64,000 nt of DNA from positions 1 to 64,000 of the forward strand of contig CBDANA010000006.1 in the NCBI GenBank assembly GCA_965197385.1, given 5' to 3'. This document shows positions 25,611 to 34,054 of the stretch, piece after piece. The position numbers and the translations under genes were made by a program. Source of the DNA: G963667915 sp965197385 (lineage in GTDB: Bacteria; Acidobacteriota; Vicinamibacteria; Vicinamibacterales; UBA823). A model generated the notes under the pieces. That model ran no database searches. It was not told the origin of the DNA and saw only the letters and a program-made list of their open reading frames with translations. The first letter of the stretch is position 1; every line of letters begins with the position of its first letter.

Positions 25611-26683
25611 GGCAGTGGTGCGCGGTAACAAGTGTTCGTCGCGGCCCTGGCCATCGTGACGGCCGAAGGGGCATGATCTCGACGTGAAGTCGAGAGTGCA
25701 TCCCAGGTACAAAACGAAATACCGCGTCGGAAACTGGCCGGCGTACGACCGAGCACTGGTCCAGCGAGGCGACGTCACCCTGTGGTTGACGCCGGAAGCG
25801 ATCGCCACGTGGGAAGCCGTGGGCGTCGGCAAGCGCGGAGGGCAGCTGCAGTACTCCGAGGTTGCCATCGAAACCGCGCTGACGCTCCGCCTGATCTTTC
25901 ACCTGCCCCTTCGTCAGACGGAGGGCTTTCTGAGGTCGATCTTCGGGATGCTGTGCCTCGACCTGTCCGCGCCCGATCACACGACTCTCTCACGGCGTGG
26001 TCAGCACCTCGACCTTGCACTTCGCCGCCTCCCCGCGGGCGCAGGCATACATCTCATCGTCGACAGTACCGGGCTCTCGACTGTGGGTGAAGGTGAATGG
26101 GCGGCCGTGAAACATGGCGGACGCGGTATACGCGGCTGGAAGAAGCTTCATCTGGGCGTCGACGGATCGGGCGTGATCGTCGCTCACGCCCTGACCGGCG
26201 GGCATGTTGACGACGCGACGACGGCCCTCGATCTGATCGACAAGGTCGAAGGCGACGTCTCCTGCCTCACGGCGGACGCGGCCTACGACACGCGTGGCAT
26301 CTACGAGGCTGCGGGTGCGCGTGGCACGACGGTCGTCATTCCACCGACCAGGACAGCCACCGTGTCTGGACGGCGACCACGATCGCCCGCGCGCGACCGC
26401 ACGATCCGACAGGTGCAGCAGGCTGGACGGCGACAGTGGAAGAAGGACTCGGGCTACCATCAGCAGGCCCGTGTGGAGAACGCTTTCTTCCGGTACAAGT
26501 TGATCATCGGGGAGAGCCTTCGAGCGCGCAGTCGGGCGGGGCAAGAGACGGAGGCCATCCTCGCATGTAACATCCTCAATCAGATGACTCAGCGTGGTAG
26601 GCTGGCGTCGTACGCTATCGGTCGTTAACGGGTCTGTGGGTAGGGGACGTTGCGGGTCAGTTTTCGAACCGCGCAACAACGCC
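25611..26683 (+). mobile_element. IS903-like (IS5 family) insertion sequence, copy 2
   Basis: 1,073 bp, inverted relative to copy 1, with the same ends. Flanks do not show a 9-bp duplication (ccgtagcgc versus gcgcctcac; only GCGC is shared), unlike copy 1. This copy therefore probably marks a recombination or deletion junction. It starts 41 bp after the RND permease stop. Confidence 0.85.
25684..26628 (+). CDS. IS5 family (IS903-like) transposase, copy 2
   Basis: 314 residues, identical to the protein encoded at 13281-14225 on the other strand. The same DDE motifs are present (IVDSTGLS, TADAAYDTRG, ARVENAFFRYK). Identity of the two copies implies recent duplication or gene conversion and gives substrate for homologous inversion of the 11.3 kb between them. 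Confidence 0.92.
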   Translation: MKSRVHPRYKTKYRVGNWPAYDRALVQRGDVTLWLTPEAIATWEAVGVGKRGGQLQYSEVAIETALTLRLIFHLPLRQTEGFLRSIFGMLCLDLSAPDHTTLSRRGQHLDLALRRLPAGAGIHLIVDSTGLSTVGEGEWAAVKHGGRGIRGWKKLHLGVDGSGVIVAHALTGGHVDDATTALDLIDKVEGDVSCLTADAAYDTRGIYEAAGARGTTVVIPPTRTATVSGRRPRSPARDRTIRQVQQAGRRQWKKDSGYHQQARVENAFFRYKLIIGESLRARSRAGQETEAILACNILNQMTQRGRLASYAIGR

Positions 26684-26950
26684 GCGCCTCACGGGCAAGG
26701 CGACCCGCTTCGAAGTGAGCTACGGGCTTGACGGGTCCTGGCCGGCATCCCGGTCTCGATCAGGTATCAGCCCCGCTGGTGGCTGCGGGTCGAGCTCTTT
26801 CGAGAACCGGACTCCGGGCTCCGGATCGCCGTCGCGCCCGAGGCCGCGCCGCCCACGAGCAACGGCGACTGCCGCTAACGCATGACAGCTAACGAATGAC
26901 GAATGACGAGGAACGGTCTGAGAAAGGTGATCCTACGTTTCACGAGGTGC
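26684..26950 (+). pseudogene. Unidentified gene fragment next to IS copy 2
   Basis: Directly after the IS, one frame reads RLTGKATRFEVSYGLDG. A 1-base shift then continues VLAGIPVSIRYQPRWWLRVE and ends at a TAA near 26878. Together they look like the C-terminal 60-odd residues of a soluble protein with a single-base deletion. I cannot name the family. The remaining bases up to the FKBP promoter show no gene. Confidence 0.35.
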
Positions 26951-27240
26951 ACTCGTGATAATCTAATAGCCAGGCCATTCTACGGAGGTCTAAATGCGCC
27001 TGAGGACCCTGCTCCGCTCCCGGCTCGTCATCGGCACCATGGCCACCTTGGCCACCGCGACCACCGCGTGTAATTCCGACGACTCGCCCGTCACGACTCG
27101 TGATAATCTAATAGCCAGGCCATTCTACGGAGGTCTAAATGCGCCTGAGGACCCTGCTCCGCTCCCGGCTCGTCATCGGCACCATGGCCACCTTGGCCAC
27201 CGCGACCACCGCGTGTAATTCCGACGACTCGCCCGTCACG
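26951..27240 (+). repeat. 145-bp exact tandem duplication (FKBP promoter, ribosome site and signal peptide)
   Basis: 26951-27095 and 27096-27240 are identical. Each copy contains GATAAT (a good -10), CGGAGG, an ATG and the first 33 codons. Because 145 is not a multiple of three, the first copy shifts out of frame after its codon 34. Confidence 0.97.
26994..27218 (+). pseudogene. Duplicated 5' end of the FKBP gene, out of frame
   Basis: The upstream copy of the start region encodes MRLRTLLRSRLVIGTMATLA and on through the signal peptide, then shifts frame at the duplication junction and ends after 74 codons at 27216-27218, inside the real gene. If translated it would make a useless exported peptide and could interfere with initiation at the second start (27139). 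Confidence 0.85.
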
Positions 27241-27597
27241 CCGTCGGCGACCGCCAACGTACCGTTCCAGATCATCAATCTAACTGTCGGCACCGGTCCG
27301 GCCGCCGCCAATGGCGACAGCTTGACGGTCAGCTACACCGGCTGGCTCTGGGACCAGAACGGCGTCGACAACAAGGGGCAGGTATTCGACTCAGCCAGCG
27401 CGGCGGCCCCGTTCGCCTTCGTCCTGGGCGCCGGCCAAGTCATCGCCGGCTGGGATCAGGGGATGGTCGGGATGCCGGTCGGCGGAGTGCGGCGGCTCGT
27501 CATCCCGCCCGCGCTGGCCTACGGCGAGGCCGGCAGGGGACCGATCCCCTCCAATGCGACGCTCATCTTCGAAATCGGCCTGATCGCGATTCAGTAG
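27139..27597 (+). CDS. FKBP-type peptidyl-prolyl cis-trans isomerase, lipoprotein
   Basis: 152 residues. A lipoprotein-like signal (VIGTMATLATATTACNSDD, Cys at about 26) precedes one FKBP domain: GDSLTVSYTGWLWDQNG, FDSASAAAPFAFVLGAGQVI, AGWDQGMVGMPVGGVRRLVI, PPALAYGEAGRGPIPSNATL, and IFEIGLI. The key rotamase residues (Tyr, Phe/Asp, Trp, Tyr) are present. It catalyses proline isomerisation in exported proteins, anchored in the envelope. Two identical promoter/ribosome-site blocks precede it because of the 145-bp duplication. The GGT-like gene follows 100 bp downstream. Confidence 0.9.
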   Translation: MRLRTLLRSRLVIGTMATLATATTACNSDDSPVTPSATANVPFQIINLTVGTGPAAANGDSLTVSYTGWLWDQNGVDNKGQVFDSASAAAPFAFVLGAGQVIAGWDQGMVGMPVGGVRRLVIPPALAYGEAGRGPIPSNATLIFEIGLIAIQ

Positions 27598-27697
27598 GCA
27601 GGAACATGTGGGGCCGGGCTGAAGGCCAGCCCGCGCCGCTGTCAGGTCGATGCCTCGCCTGCGCGCGCCCGCTTTGCTGCCAACGAGTAGGTGACAC

Positions 27698-29629
27698 ATG
27701 CAGAAACGGTCCTGGCACTCCCGAGCCCTCCTCGTTCATCGGTTCTTGTCGTCTGGTGCCCCTTGCCCACGCCTTCGGCGGGCGGCATTCGCAGCGGCCG
27801 CTCTAACCCTAACTTCAATAATCGGCGTGCTGGCGTTGGCCAGCACGGTGTCGCTCGAAGCCCAGCGTCCGCCGGTCTCCGGCCGCACCGCCGGCGTATC
27901 GGCCGGTCATCCGCTGACGACCGCGGCCGCGTTCGAGATCCTCCTAAAAGGCGGCAACGCCTTCGACGCGGGTGTCGCATCCCTGCTAGTCGGCGGCGTC
28001 GTCGAGCAGGACCTGTACGGTCTCGGCGGCGAGGCATTGATCCTCGTCTACCCCAAGGCGGAGGGGAAGGTCACGTCGATCGTCGGGCAAGGCTGGGCGC
28101 CGCGGCGGGCGACGCTCGAATGGTACGCCGAGCGCGAAAAGGATCTGAACGGCGAGGGACTCGATCCGGCCGTGGTCCCTGGCGCACTACACGGCGCCCT
28201 GACGGTGCTGGAGCGGTGGGGCACGATGACCTTCGCGCAGGTCGCGTCGCGCGCCATCGACTACGCGGAGCACGGGTTTCCGCTGCGGCCGCGGACGGCC
28301 CGATCCATCGAGCGGGACCTGGAGTTCTTCGAGCAGTGGCCGGACAACCAGCGGTACTGGCTAAAGCCTGACGGTTCGCTGTACGCGCCAGGCGAGACGA
28401 TCACGCTGCCTACCCTGGCCAACACGTTGAAGAAGATGGTCGAGGCCGAGCGTGCGCACGCGCCGTTGGGCCGCCGGGAAGCGATCGTCGCCGCGCGCGA
28501 CCGGTTCTACAAGGGCGACATCGCCCAGGCGATGGTCGAGTTCCTCCAAGCACACGGCGCGCTGTTCGAGGCCGACGACTTCGCCGACTTCTACGCCAAA
28601 ATCGAGGAGCCGACCCAGATCGAGTACCGCGAGTACACCGTGTACAAGCAGGGCTTCGGCAGCCAGGGTCCCGTACTGCTCCAGACCCTGAACATCCTGG
28701 AGAACTACGATCTGCAGTCGATGGGCCATAACAGTGCGGACTACATCCACACGATCATCGAAGCGATGAAGCTCGCCTACGCCGACCGCGATACGTACTA
28801 CGCAGACCCGGACTTCGTCGACCTGCCGGAGACCGGCCTGCTGTCGAAGGTCTACGCCAGCCAGCGCGCCGAGGAAATCGACCTAGGGCGCGCCTCGCCG
28901 GCCTTCAAGGCGGGTGACCCGCTACCGCACGACCCGGACGTCAGCGAGTGGAACTTCTGGGTGGCCGACATCGAGGATGGCGAGGCCATGGAAAACGCCG
29001 ACGGATCCTTCGTGCCCTCCTCGGGCGGGCTGAAGGACACCACGCACATGGCAATCATCGACGAAGAGGGCAACATCTTCGACAGCACGCCGAGCGGTGG
29101 ATGGATCGGCGGCGCGGTCATCCTGGGCGACACCGGCATCGGCATGAGCACGCGTGGCGAGCAGTTCTGGCTCGATCCGGATCGCGCCAATCAGCTTCGA
29201 CCGCGGGCCCGGCCGCGCTACACCTTGACGCCAAGCATCGTGGCGCGCAACGGCGAACCGTTCCTGGCGATCGGCACGCCGGGCGGCGACAACCAAGATC
29301 AGACGATTCTGCAGGGGTTCCTGAATGTCGTGGAATTCTGGGACGACTGGTACCCCAACCTGCACGAGGCGTTCACCTGGCCGCGCGTCCGGACACGACA
29401 CCTGCACGGATCGTTCTGGCCGCACGCGGCCGGGTTCAACCAGATGGACATGGAATCGACGATCCCGCGCGAAGTGGCCGAGGAGCTTCGGTCACGCGGC
29501 CATCAGATCAACGAGGTGCGTCCGTTCGGCGTGTCGGGATGCGCCACGGCCGTGATGATCGACCCCTACACGAACAACCGGCTCGCGGCGGCCGACCCGC
29601 GGCGCGACTGCTACGCCATTGCGTACTAG
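27698..29629 (+). CDS. Gamma-glutamyltransferase family protein
   Basis: 643 residues, exported (long signal region to about residue 53, VLALASTVSLEAQ). The large-subunit start GHPLTTAAAFEILLKGGNAFDAG matches the family. The autoprocessing/nucleophile motif is GGLKDTTHMAIIDEEGN, with Thr448 as the likely nucleophile that becomes the N-terminus of the small subunit. Then follow STPSGGWIGGAVILGDTGIGM and the glycine-rich GTPGGDNQDQTILQGFLN. Acts in the periplasm on glutathione and other gamma-glutamyl compounds, or on other amides in divergent members. Two in-frame alternative starts exist early in the signal region. Possibly co-transcribed with the c-type cytochrome that follows 21 bp on. Confidence 0.88.
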   Translation: MQKRSWHSRALLVHRFLSSGAPCPRLRRAAFAAAALTLTSIIGVLALASTVSLEAQRPPVSGRTAGVSAGHPLTTAAAFEILLKGGNAFDAGVASLLVGGVVEQDLYGLGGEALILVYPKAEGKVTSIVGQGWAPRRATLEWYAEREKDLNGEGLDPAVVPGALHGALTVLERWGTMTFAQVASRAIDYAEHGFPLRPRTARSIERDLEFFEQWPDNQRYWLKPDGSLYAPGETITLPTLANTLKKMVEAERAHAPLGRREAIVAARDRFYKGDIAQAMVEFLQAHGALFEADDFADFYAKIEEPTQIEYREYTVYKQGFGSQGPVLLQTLNILENYDLQSMGHNSADYIHTIIEAMKLAYADRDTYYADPDFVDLPETGLLSKVYASQRAEEIDLGRASPAFKAGDPLPHDPDVSEWNFWVADIEDGEAMENADGSFVPSSGGLKDTTHMAIIDEEGNIFDSTPSGGWIGGAVILGDTGIGMSTRGEQFWLDPDRANQLRPRARPRYTLTPSIVARNGEPFLAIGTPGGDNQDQTILQGFLNVVEFWDDWYPNLHEAFTWPRVRTRHLHGSFWPHAAGFNQMDMESTIPREVAEELRSRGHQINEVRPFGVSGCATAVMIDPYTNNRLAAADPRRDCYAIAY

Positions 29630-29650
29630 TGACCGGAGGAGTAAAACAGA

Positions 29651-30082
29651 ATGCGAAACTGCCAACTCATCACCATCGTCGCGGTCGTTACGCTATGCGG
29701 ATTTCGCGTCGGCGCGCTGCAGACCGCACCGACCGAAATAGAGTACGACGCCGCCATGAAGGAAATCGGGCTGTCGCTCGGCGACGCCGAGGAGCACATC
29801 GACGCGCGGTACTGGCCCGAGACCGAGGAGGACGGCGCGGCGCTCGCGGAGCTCTTCGAGAAGGTCCAGGCCTTCTGGGAGGCACGCGACACCGCGGCAG
29901 CGGCCGAGATCGCTGGTACGGCGATCGCCGCCTCGCGAGCCTTGAGGGTCGCCGCGGCCCAGGACGACTACGATGCGGCCCGGACCGCCTTCGGTGGCCT
30001 GCGCGGCACGTGCGCGGCGTGCCACCAGGACCACCGCGAGGAGACCGAGGACGGCTACCGGGTGAAGCCCGGCGAGGAGTAA
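29651..30082 (+). CDS. Cytochrome c'-like (class II) protein
   Basis: 143 residues with a signal peptide (LITIVAVVTLCGFRVGALQ). Four-helix-type sequence rich in Ala and Glu, with the haem site CAACH near the C-terminus (GLRGTCAACHQDHRE). A C-terminal CxxCH after long helices is the hallmark of cytochrome c' and related class II cytochromes. Periplasmic; role in electron transfer or gas binding cannot be told. It follows the gamma-glutamyltransferase by 21 bp with GGAGGAG before the start. Confidence 0.82.
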   Translation: MRNCQLITIVAVVTLCGFRVGALQTAPTEIEYDAAMKEIGLSLGDAEEHIDARYWPETEEDGAALAELFEKVQAFWEARDTAAAAEIAGTAIAASRALRVAAAQDDYDAARTAFGGLRGTCAACHQDHREETEDGYRVKPGEE

Positions 30083-30190
30083 CAAGCGCTCCGCTAGCTG
30101 CTAGTTCGACGTCGGCCCCGTGGCCGGTGCGCCCGGTCCGTCGCGCCCGTGACGTTATACTGGTAGGCCTGCGTCACGAACGCACCGCCC

Positions 30191-31552
30191 ATGTCATCGA
30201 GAAGCCGCCGACCAATGCCGGTCTGGGTTGTGACCGCCCTGGGGCTCGGATGGCTGATCGCGACGCCGTCGGAGCCGGCGGCGCAACCGATCCGCAGCAA
30301 CGTAACCGTGCAAGCATTGGTGAAGCCGGAAGGCCGGCAGCTGCGCCTGCTGGTCCGAGCACCGCTCGGCGCAATCCGTGACGCGGATGTTCCGACCTAC
30401 GGCATAGGGTTTCTGGACCTGGCCGCCGCCCAGCGGCCGCTCCGCGACGCCGTCCGGCGCTGGATCATCGACGTGGAAATTTTCGAAAACGGTGAACTCC
30501 TGGGCGTCCCGCGCGTGGCGGCCGCTCGAGTGTCGCTGCCGTCCGACCGATCGTTCGTCACGTACGACGCAGCACTCGCACACGTGCGAAGCCCGCCGCT
30601 GCCGGTCGAGACGGAGCTGTACTGGGAGCAGGCCGTGCTCGACGTCCTGTTCGAGTATCCCATCGGCTCGGATCGGTCGGCCTTTTCGATCGACCCGTCA
30701 CTCGAGCGTTCTGGCGTGCGGATCAACTCGGTGCTCCGGTTCCTGCCGCCGGACGGTGCCGTGCGGACATTCGAGTACACCGGTAATCCCGGCCGCATCT
30801 GGCTCGACCCGCGGTGGCACCAAGCGGCCTGGCATTTCGTGCTGCTGGGGGTCGACCACCTCCTGAGCAGCATCGACCAGCTGGTCTTCCTGGCCTGCCT
30901 CGTCCTGCCCTTCAGAACCGTTCGCTCCCTGGTCGTCGTGGTCACGTCGTTTGCCGTCGCGCACTCCCTCACACTGACGGCCTCGGCATTCACCCTGGCG
31001 CCGAACGTGCTCTGGTTCCCGCCGCTCATCGAGACACTCATCGCGGTGTCGGTCCTCTACATGGCGTTCGAGAACATCGTCGGACCGACACTCCGACAGC
31101 GGTGGGTCAGCACGTTCGGATTCGGCCTGGTTCACGGCTTCACCTTCTCCTTCGCTCTGCCGCCGGCGATGCAGTTCGCCGGGTCGCATGTCGCGATCTC
31201 TCGACTCGCGTTTAACCTCGGCCTGGAGGCAGGACAGTTGCTCGTCCTCGTCGTGCTGCTCCCGATCCTCGCCGTGCTGTTCCGGCGCGTCATTACGGAA
31301 CGGGTGGGTATCGTGCTGGTCTCCGTGTTCGTCGCGCACAGCGGCTGGCACTGGTTGACCGAGCGCGGTGGGGAGCTGGGCCTGTTCCGATTCCAACGCC
31401 CGGTGTACGACGCAATCTTCTTCGCCAGCACCATGCGCTGGGCCATGCTGCTGATCATCGCCGGCGGCCTCATCTGGCTGGGACGCAATCTCGTAGGCCC
31501 CCGGGCTGCTAGCCGTGCGACGGACGCCGGACCGGCCGGCGGGTCCAGTTGA
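30191..31552 (+). CDS. HupE/UreJ-type membrane protein
   Basis: 453 residues. Signal peptide (VWVVTALGLGWLIATPSEPAAQ), a beta-rich periplasmic domain of about 180 residues, then six or more membrane helices. The HupE motif is WHFVLLGVDHLLSSIDQLVF, and later helices have FGLVHGFTFSFALPP and the C-terminal HSGWHWLTERG. Such proteins are linked to nickel/cobalt handling for hydrogenase and urease, but this long two-domain type occurs in many bacteria without them. The histidines could bind metal. No hydrogenase genes lie nearby, so the function stays open. Confidence 0.85.
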   Translation: MSSRSRRPMPVWVVTALGLGWLIATPSEPAAQPIRSNVTVQALVKPEGRQLRLLVRAPLGAIRDADVPTYGIGFLDLAAAQRPLRDAVRRWIIDVEIFENGELLGVPRVAAARVSLPSDRSFVTYDAALAHVRSPPLPVETELYWEQAVLDVLFEYPIGSDRSAFSIDPSLERSGVRINSVLRFLPPDGAVRTFEYTGNPGRIWLDPRWHQAAWHFVLLGVDHLLSSIDQLVFLACLVLPFRTVRSLVVVVTSFAVAHSLTLTASAFTLAPNVLWFPPLIETLIAVSVLYMAFENIVGPTLRQRWVSTFGFGLVHGFTFSFALPPAMQFAGSHVAISRLAFNLGLEAGQLLVLVVLLPILAVLFRRVITERVGIVLVSVFVAHSGWHWLTERGGELGLFRFQRPVYDAIFFASTMRWAMLLIIAGGLIWLGRNLVGPRAASRATDAGPAGGSS

Positions 31553-31603
31553 TCCGCTTGGTCCGCGTGATCCGAGGCCGGTAAATGAACGGGAGACGAT
31601 CTC

Positions 31604-31744
31604 ATGCTGAAGTTCGAGCGGAACATGCGGGGCAATGCGATGCCCGTCACGATGACACTCAGCCTCGACGGCGAGGCACTGACCGTGTCGCAGGAGATCG
31701 GCGACCGGTTCAGCATGACCGCAACCGGCGAAAAGCGAATGTAG
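31604..31744 (+). CDS. Short hypothetical protein or gene tail
   Basis: 46 residues, MLKFERNMRGNAMPVTMTLS and on, ending TGEKRM. GGGAG lies 8 bases before the ATG, so translation is plausible. The strand pattern (VTMTLSLDGEALTVSQEIGD) resembles the last strands of a larger beta protein, so it may be a remnant that gained a start. Followed by the large hairpin at 31760. Confidence 0.4.
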   Translation: MLKFERNMRGNAMPVTMTLSLDGEALTVSQEIGDRFSMTATGEKRM

Positions 31745-31759
31745 AAATAGAGGCTGTGA

Positions 31760-31803
31760 GCAGCCCGAGGTGAACGTCCGGACGGCCGTTCACCTCGGGC
31801 TGC
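31760..31803. terminator. 16-bp perfect hairpin, bidirectional terminator and CAGCCC element
   Basis: GCAGCCCGAGGTGAAC (31760-31775) pairs with GTTCACCTCGGGCTGC (31788-31803) around a 12-nt loop. It lies between convergent genes and its outer base overlaps the minus-strand TAG stop (31803-31805). No T-run. It belongs to the dispersed CTAGCAGCCC family. Confidence 0.75.
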
Positions 31804-32753
31804 TAGGGCTCCACCGGCCGGCCCAGCGCCACGGTCAGAGTCGCCGCCAGACGCTCGCCGGTGCGCGTCGTGTATGCGACGACGCCGGCCAACGAGTCGG
31901 GCGCCGGCGCACTGTAGGCCGGCGGAATCAGAACGATGCGTATCGTCCGCCCGTCATCGTTAAAGGTGACGACTCCCACCCCAACCGCGGCCATCGTGTC
32001 AATCGATGGAAACCAGTCGACGTCGGCCGGTGCCGACGTCCAGGATAGCGACACCACGTAGCTTCCTCCCTCACCGCGTTCCACGCTCGTGACGAACGGC
32101 GAGGCGGACGAACGACCGTCGACCGGCATGCGGCTGGCCCACGCCTCCACGTGCGGCGCGTTGACGAGGTCGACGAGCCGAGTGCCAGAAATCGAGCCGG
32201 GCAAGGACAGCTCGAGTGCCGCGCGTCCCGGCACGCACGTCCGCGCGCACGCCATCCAGCTGACCTCGGCCCGAAGCGGCCATATCTCGCCGTCGTCCAC
32301 GTCACGATTCGAAGGACGCACGTCGGACAGGAGCACGACCTCGTCGCGGTAGCCGTATCCCACGGCGCCATCGGGACGTGTGAATCGCACCGGCGCCGGC
32401 CACCGGAGCGGCGCCGCATCGAACCGCCGCGGGAGCGTGATGTCGACCGACAAGGGCTCCCCCGCAGCACCAGGATTCTTCCAGTGGACATACCACCCTG
32501 GTGCGATCGTGAGGCGCACGCCGAGCGTCATCATCGTGCCGGGCTGGATGATCGCCGTGTCGGAAATCAGCTCGGCCCTTACCGGGGACTCCTGCGCGGG
32601 TGCCACAGACCCCTCGCCGGCCGGCGACTCGCGCGCCGGCTCGGCGGCGGGCCTTCGGCCATCGGACGCCGGGCCGCCGCACGTGGCGGCCGCCAAGGCC
32701 GTCGCCAGCGCCAGAACACTGGGCCGAGGCACGATGCCCTTGTGTCGTCGCAC
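31803..32753 (-). CDS. Lipoprotein with DsbD N-terminal-like domain
   Basis: 316 residues. A short signal ends LAAATCGGP, so Cys25 is a probable lipid-attachment site. After a proline/alanine-rich linker comes a DsbD alpha-like immunoglobulin fold: TMMTLGVRLTIAPGWYVHWK, then the family motif SWMACARTCVPGRAALELS with its cysteines, the redox-active surface in true n-DsbD. The membrane (beta) and thioredoxin (gamma) domains of DsbD are missing, so it is a stand-alone version. It may relay electrons to or bind exported thiol proteins, but a partner is not visible nearby. Confidence 0.8.
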   Translation of the reverse strand: MRRHKGIVPRPSVLALATALAAATCGGPASDGRRPAAEPARESPAGEGSVAPAQESPVRAELISDTAIIQPGTMMTLGVRLTIAPGWYVHWKNPGAAGEPLSVDITLPRRFDAAPLRWPAPVRFTRPDGAVGYGYRDEVVLLSDVRPSNRDVDDGEIWPLRAEVSWMACARTCVPGRAALELSLPGSISGTRLVDLVNAPHVEAWASRMPVDGRSSASPFVTSVERGEGGSYVVSLSWTSAPADVDWFPSIDTMAAVGVGVVTFNDDGRTIRIVLIPPAYSAPAPDSLAGVVAYTTRTGERLAATLTVALGRPVEP

Positions 32754-32795
32754 GATACCGTCAGTGTAGCCCTGACTGAGGCAGTCTGCTATCGT

Positions 32796-32814
32796 CTAGC
32801 AGCCCGTGGTGGAA
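32796..32814 (+). repeat. Dispersed CTAGCAGCCCGTGGTGGAA element
   Basis: Same motif as at 40345, 42531, 50360 and 31760. Here it is intergenic, not at a stop codon. The rest of 32754-33035 shows no gene, only a strong ribosome site (AGGAGGT) at its end. Confidence 0.6.
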
Positions 32815-33035
32815 GTCCCCCGTCGCATCGAGGCCCCTCTAAAATCAAGCCGAAGCCGCGATCGGGCCGAGGGAGGCGCGAGGAGGAGAATACCGGGAGT
32901 ATTCGACCCATCGTGGGCAACGCTCAGCGCCGCCCTTGGCGGGATGCAGCGCCAGGGGAATGCAGGGGGCCTTTCACCTCACTCTGCTACGCCATTCCGT
33001 CCCGCCGACCCGGTCCATGGGTTAGGAGGTCCTCG

Positions 33036-33599
33036 ATGGTGTCGATCCCGTCACTCTGGCTACCAATCCTCGGCTCCGCCGTGCTCGTCTTCGTCGCCAG
33101 CTCGATCATCCACATGCTGCTGCCGTACCACCACCACGACTTCGGAAAAGTGCCGTCGGAAGACGACGTCATGGAGGCACTGCGCAGGTTCTCGATTCCG
33201 CCCGGGGATTACGTGATCCCGTGCGCCGGCTCGCCGAAGGAAATGAGCAATCCAGCCTTCATCGAGAAAGCCACGAAAGGACCGGTCGCCTTCGTCACCG
33301 TCATGCCGAGCGGCCCGCCCTCGATGGGCGCCAGCCTCGTGCAGTGGTTCGCCTTTTGCCTCACCGTGGGCATGCTGGCCGCCTACGTCAGCGGCCGCGC
33401 GCTGGCCCCGGGCGCGAACTACGTGGCGGTCTTCCGCTTCGCGGGCACGACGGCGTTCATCGCGTACGCCATGGCCCTGTGGTCGGATTCGATCTGGTAC
33501 AAGCGGGCCTGGTCGACCACCGCCAAGAACACGCTCGACGGCCTGGTCTACGCGCTGCTCACGGCCGGCCTGTTCGGGTGGCTTTGGCCCGCCGCGTGA
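33036..33599 (+). CDS. Integral membrane protein, unknown function
   Basis: 187 residues from an ATG preceded by TAGGAGGT, an almost perfect ribosome site. N-terminal helix LPILGSAVLVFVASSIIHML is followed by a histidine-rich patch (LLPYHHHDFGKVP), a soluble segment of about 70 residues, then three more helices (SLVQWFAFCLTVGMLAAYVS, AVFRFAGTTAFIAYAMALWS, LDGLVYALLTAGLFGWLW). The HHH next to the membrane could bind metal. I do not recall a named family, though similar proteins occur in Acidobacteriota and Proteobacteria. Confidence 0.75.
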   Translation: MVSIPSLWLPILGSAVLVFVASSIIHMLLPYHHHDFGKVPSEDDVMEALRRFSIPPGDYVIPCAGSPKEMSNPAFIEKATKGPVAFVTVMPSGPPSMGASLVQWFAFCLTVGMLAAYVSGRALAPGANYVAVFRFAGTTAFIAYAMALWSDSIWYKRAWSTTAKNTLDGLVYALLTAGLFGWLWPAA

Positions 33600-33623
33600 T
33601 CGCTCACGGTACGCGGCGACGAC

Positions 33624-33965
33624 TCAGGCGGTCGTCACCTTGCGCCAGACACGCCGCGCGTACTGGCGGGCCCGCGCCAGCCAGCCGGTGACAACCGGCA
33701 CCGGCCGTTCCGCGATCGAAATCCGGCGAGCTGCTGTGGGGTCGGGTAGCAGAACCTCCAGCACTCCGTCCTGGTAGGTCGCCGTGACCCGCGCCGGATC
33801 GACCGACTCGGGTAGGCGAATGGTGCGCGCGATGCGGCGGTAGGACACCGAGCGTCCGTACGGAAAGTCGGCGACACTTTTCCGCGCACCTCGAACGGTC
33901 AGCCGATCGCTCGAAAGCTCGACATGTACGTCTTCCGGTTCAACGCCTAGTAACTCAACCGACAT
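33624..33965 (-). CDS. Hsp20/alpha-crystallin protein lacking its N-terminal region
   Basis: 113 residues. It begins inside the alpha-crystallin domain (LLGVEPEDVHVELSSDRLTV), continues through RIARTIRLPESVDPARVTAT, YQDGVLEVLLPDP, and ends in a basic tail. The usual N-terminal arm and first beta strand are missing compared with the 154-residue neighbour upstream (34055-34519). It may be a truncated gene or a short holdase. The weak start context favours a remnant. Confidence 0.65.
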   Translation of the reverse strand: MSVELLGVEPEDVHVELSSDRLTVRGARKSVADFPYGRSVSYRRIARTIRLPESVDPARVTATYQDGVLEVLLPDPTAARRISIAERPVPVVTGWLARARQYARRVWRKVTTA

Positions 33966-33997
33966 TCACCACATGGCTTCTCCAGTGCCTTCGTGCC

Positions 33998-34022
33998 CCG
34001 AGCAGGGTCATACCCTGCTCGG
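33998..34022. terminator. 11-bp hairpin between the two Hsp20 genes
   Basis: CCGAGCAGGGT (33998-34008) and ACCCTGCTCGG (34012-34022) form a perfect stem with a 3-nt loop. It lies just after the full-length Hsp20 stop, so it could end or stabilise that transcript. No T-run follows. Confidence 0.5.
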
Positions 34023-34054
34023 TAGTCGTCGCACCGACGTGGAGCGGCCGCCGC

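Noticed and set aside
24103..25980. Long minus-strand frame spanning the RND gene and IS copy 2
   Set aside because: It crosses an IS boundary and mirrors the permease and transposase; no independent domain.
13226..26683. Transposition of the whole island as one composite transposon
   Set aside because: The outermost flanks (ggctgccga and gcgcctcac) share no target duplication, so one-step insertion is not supported.
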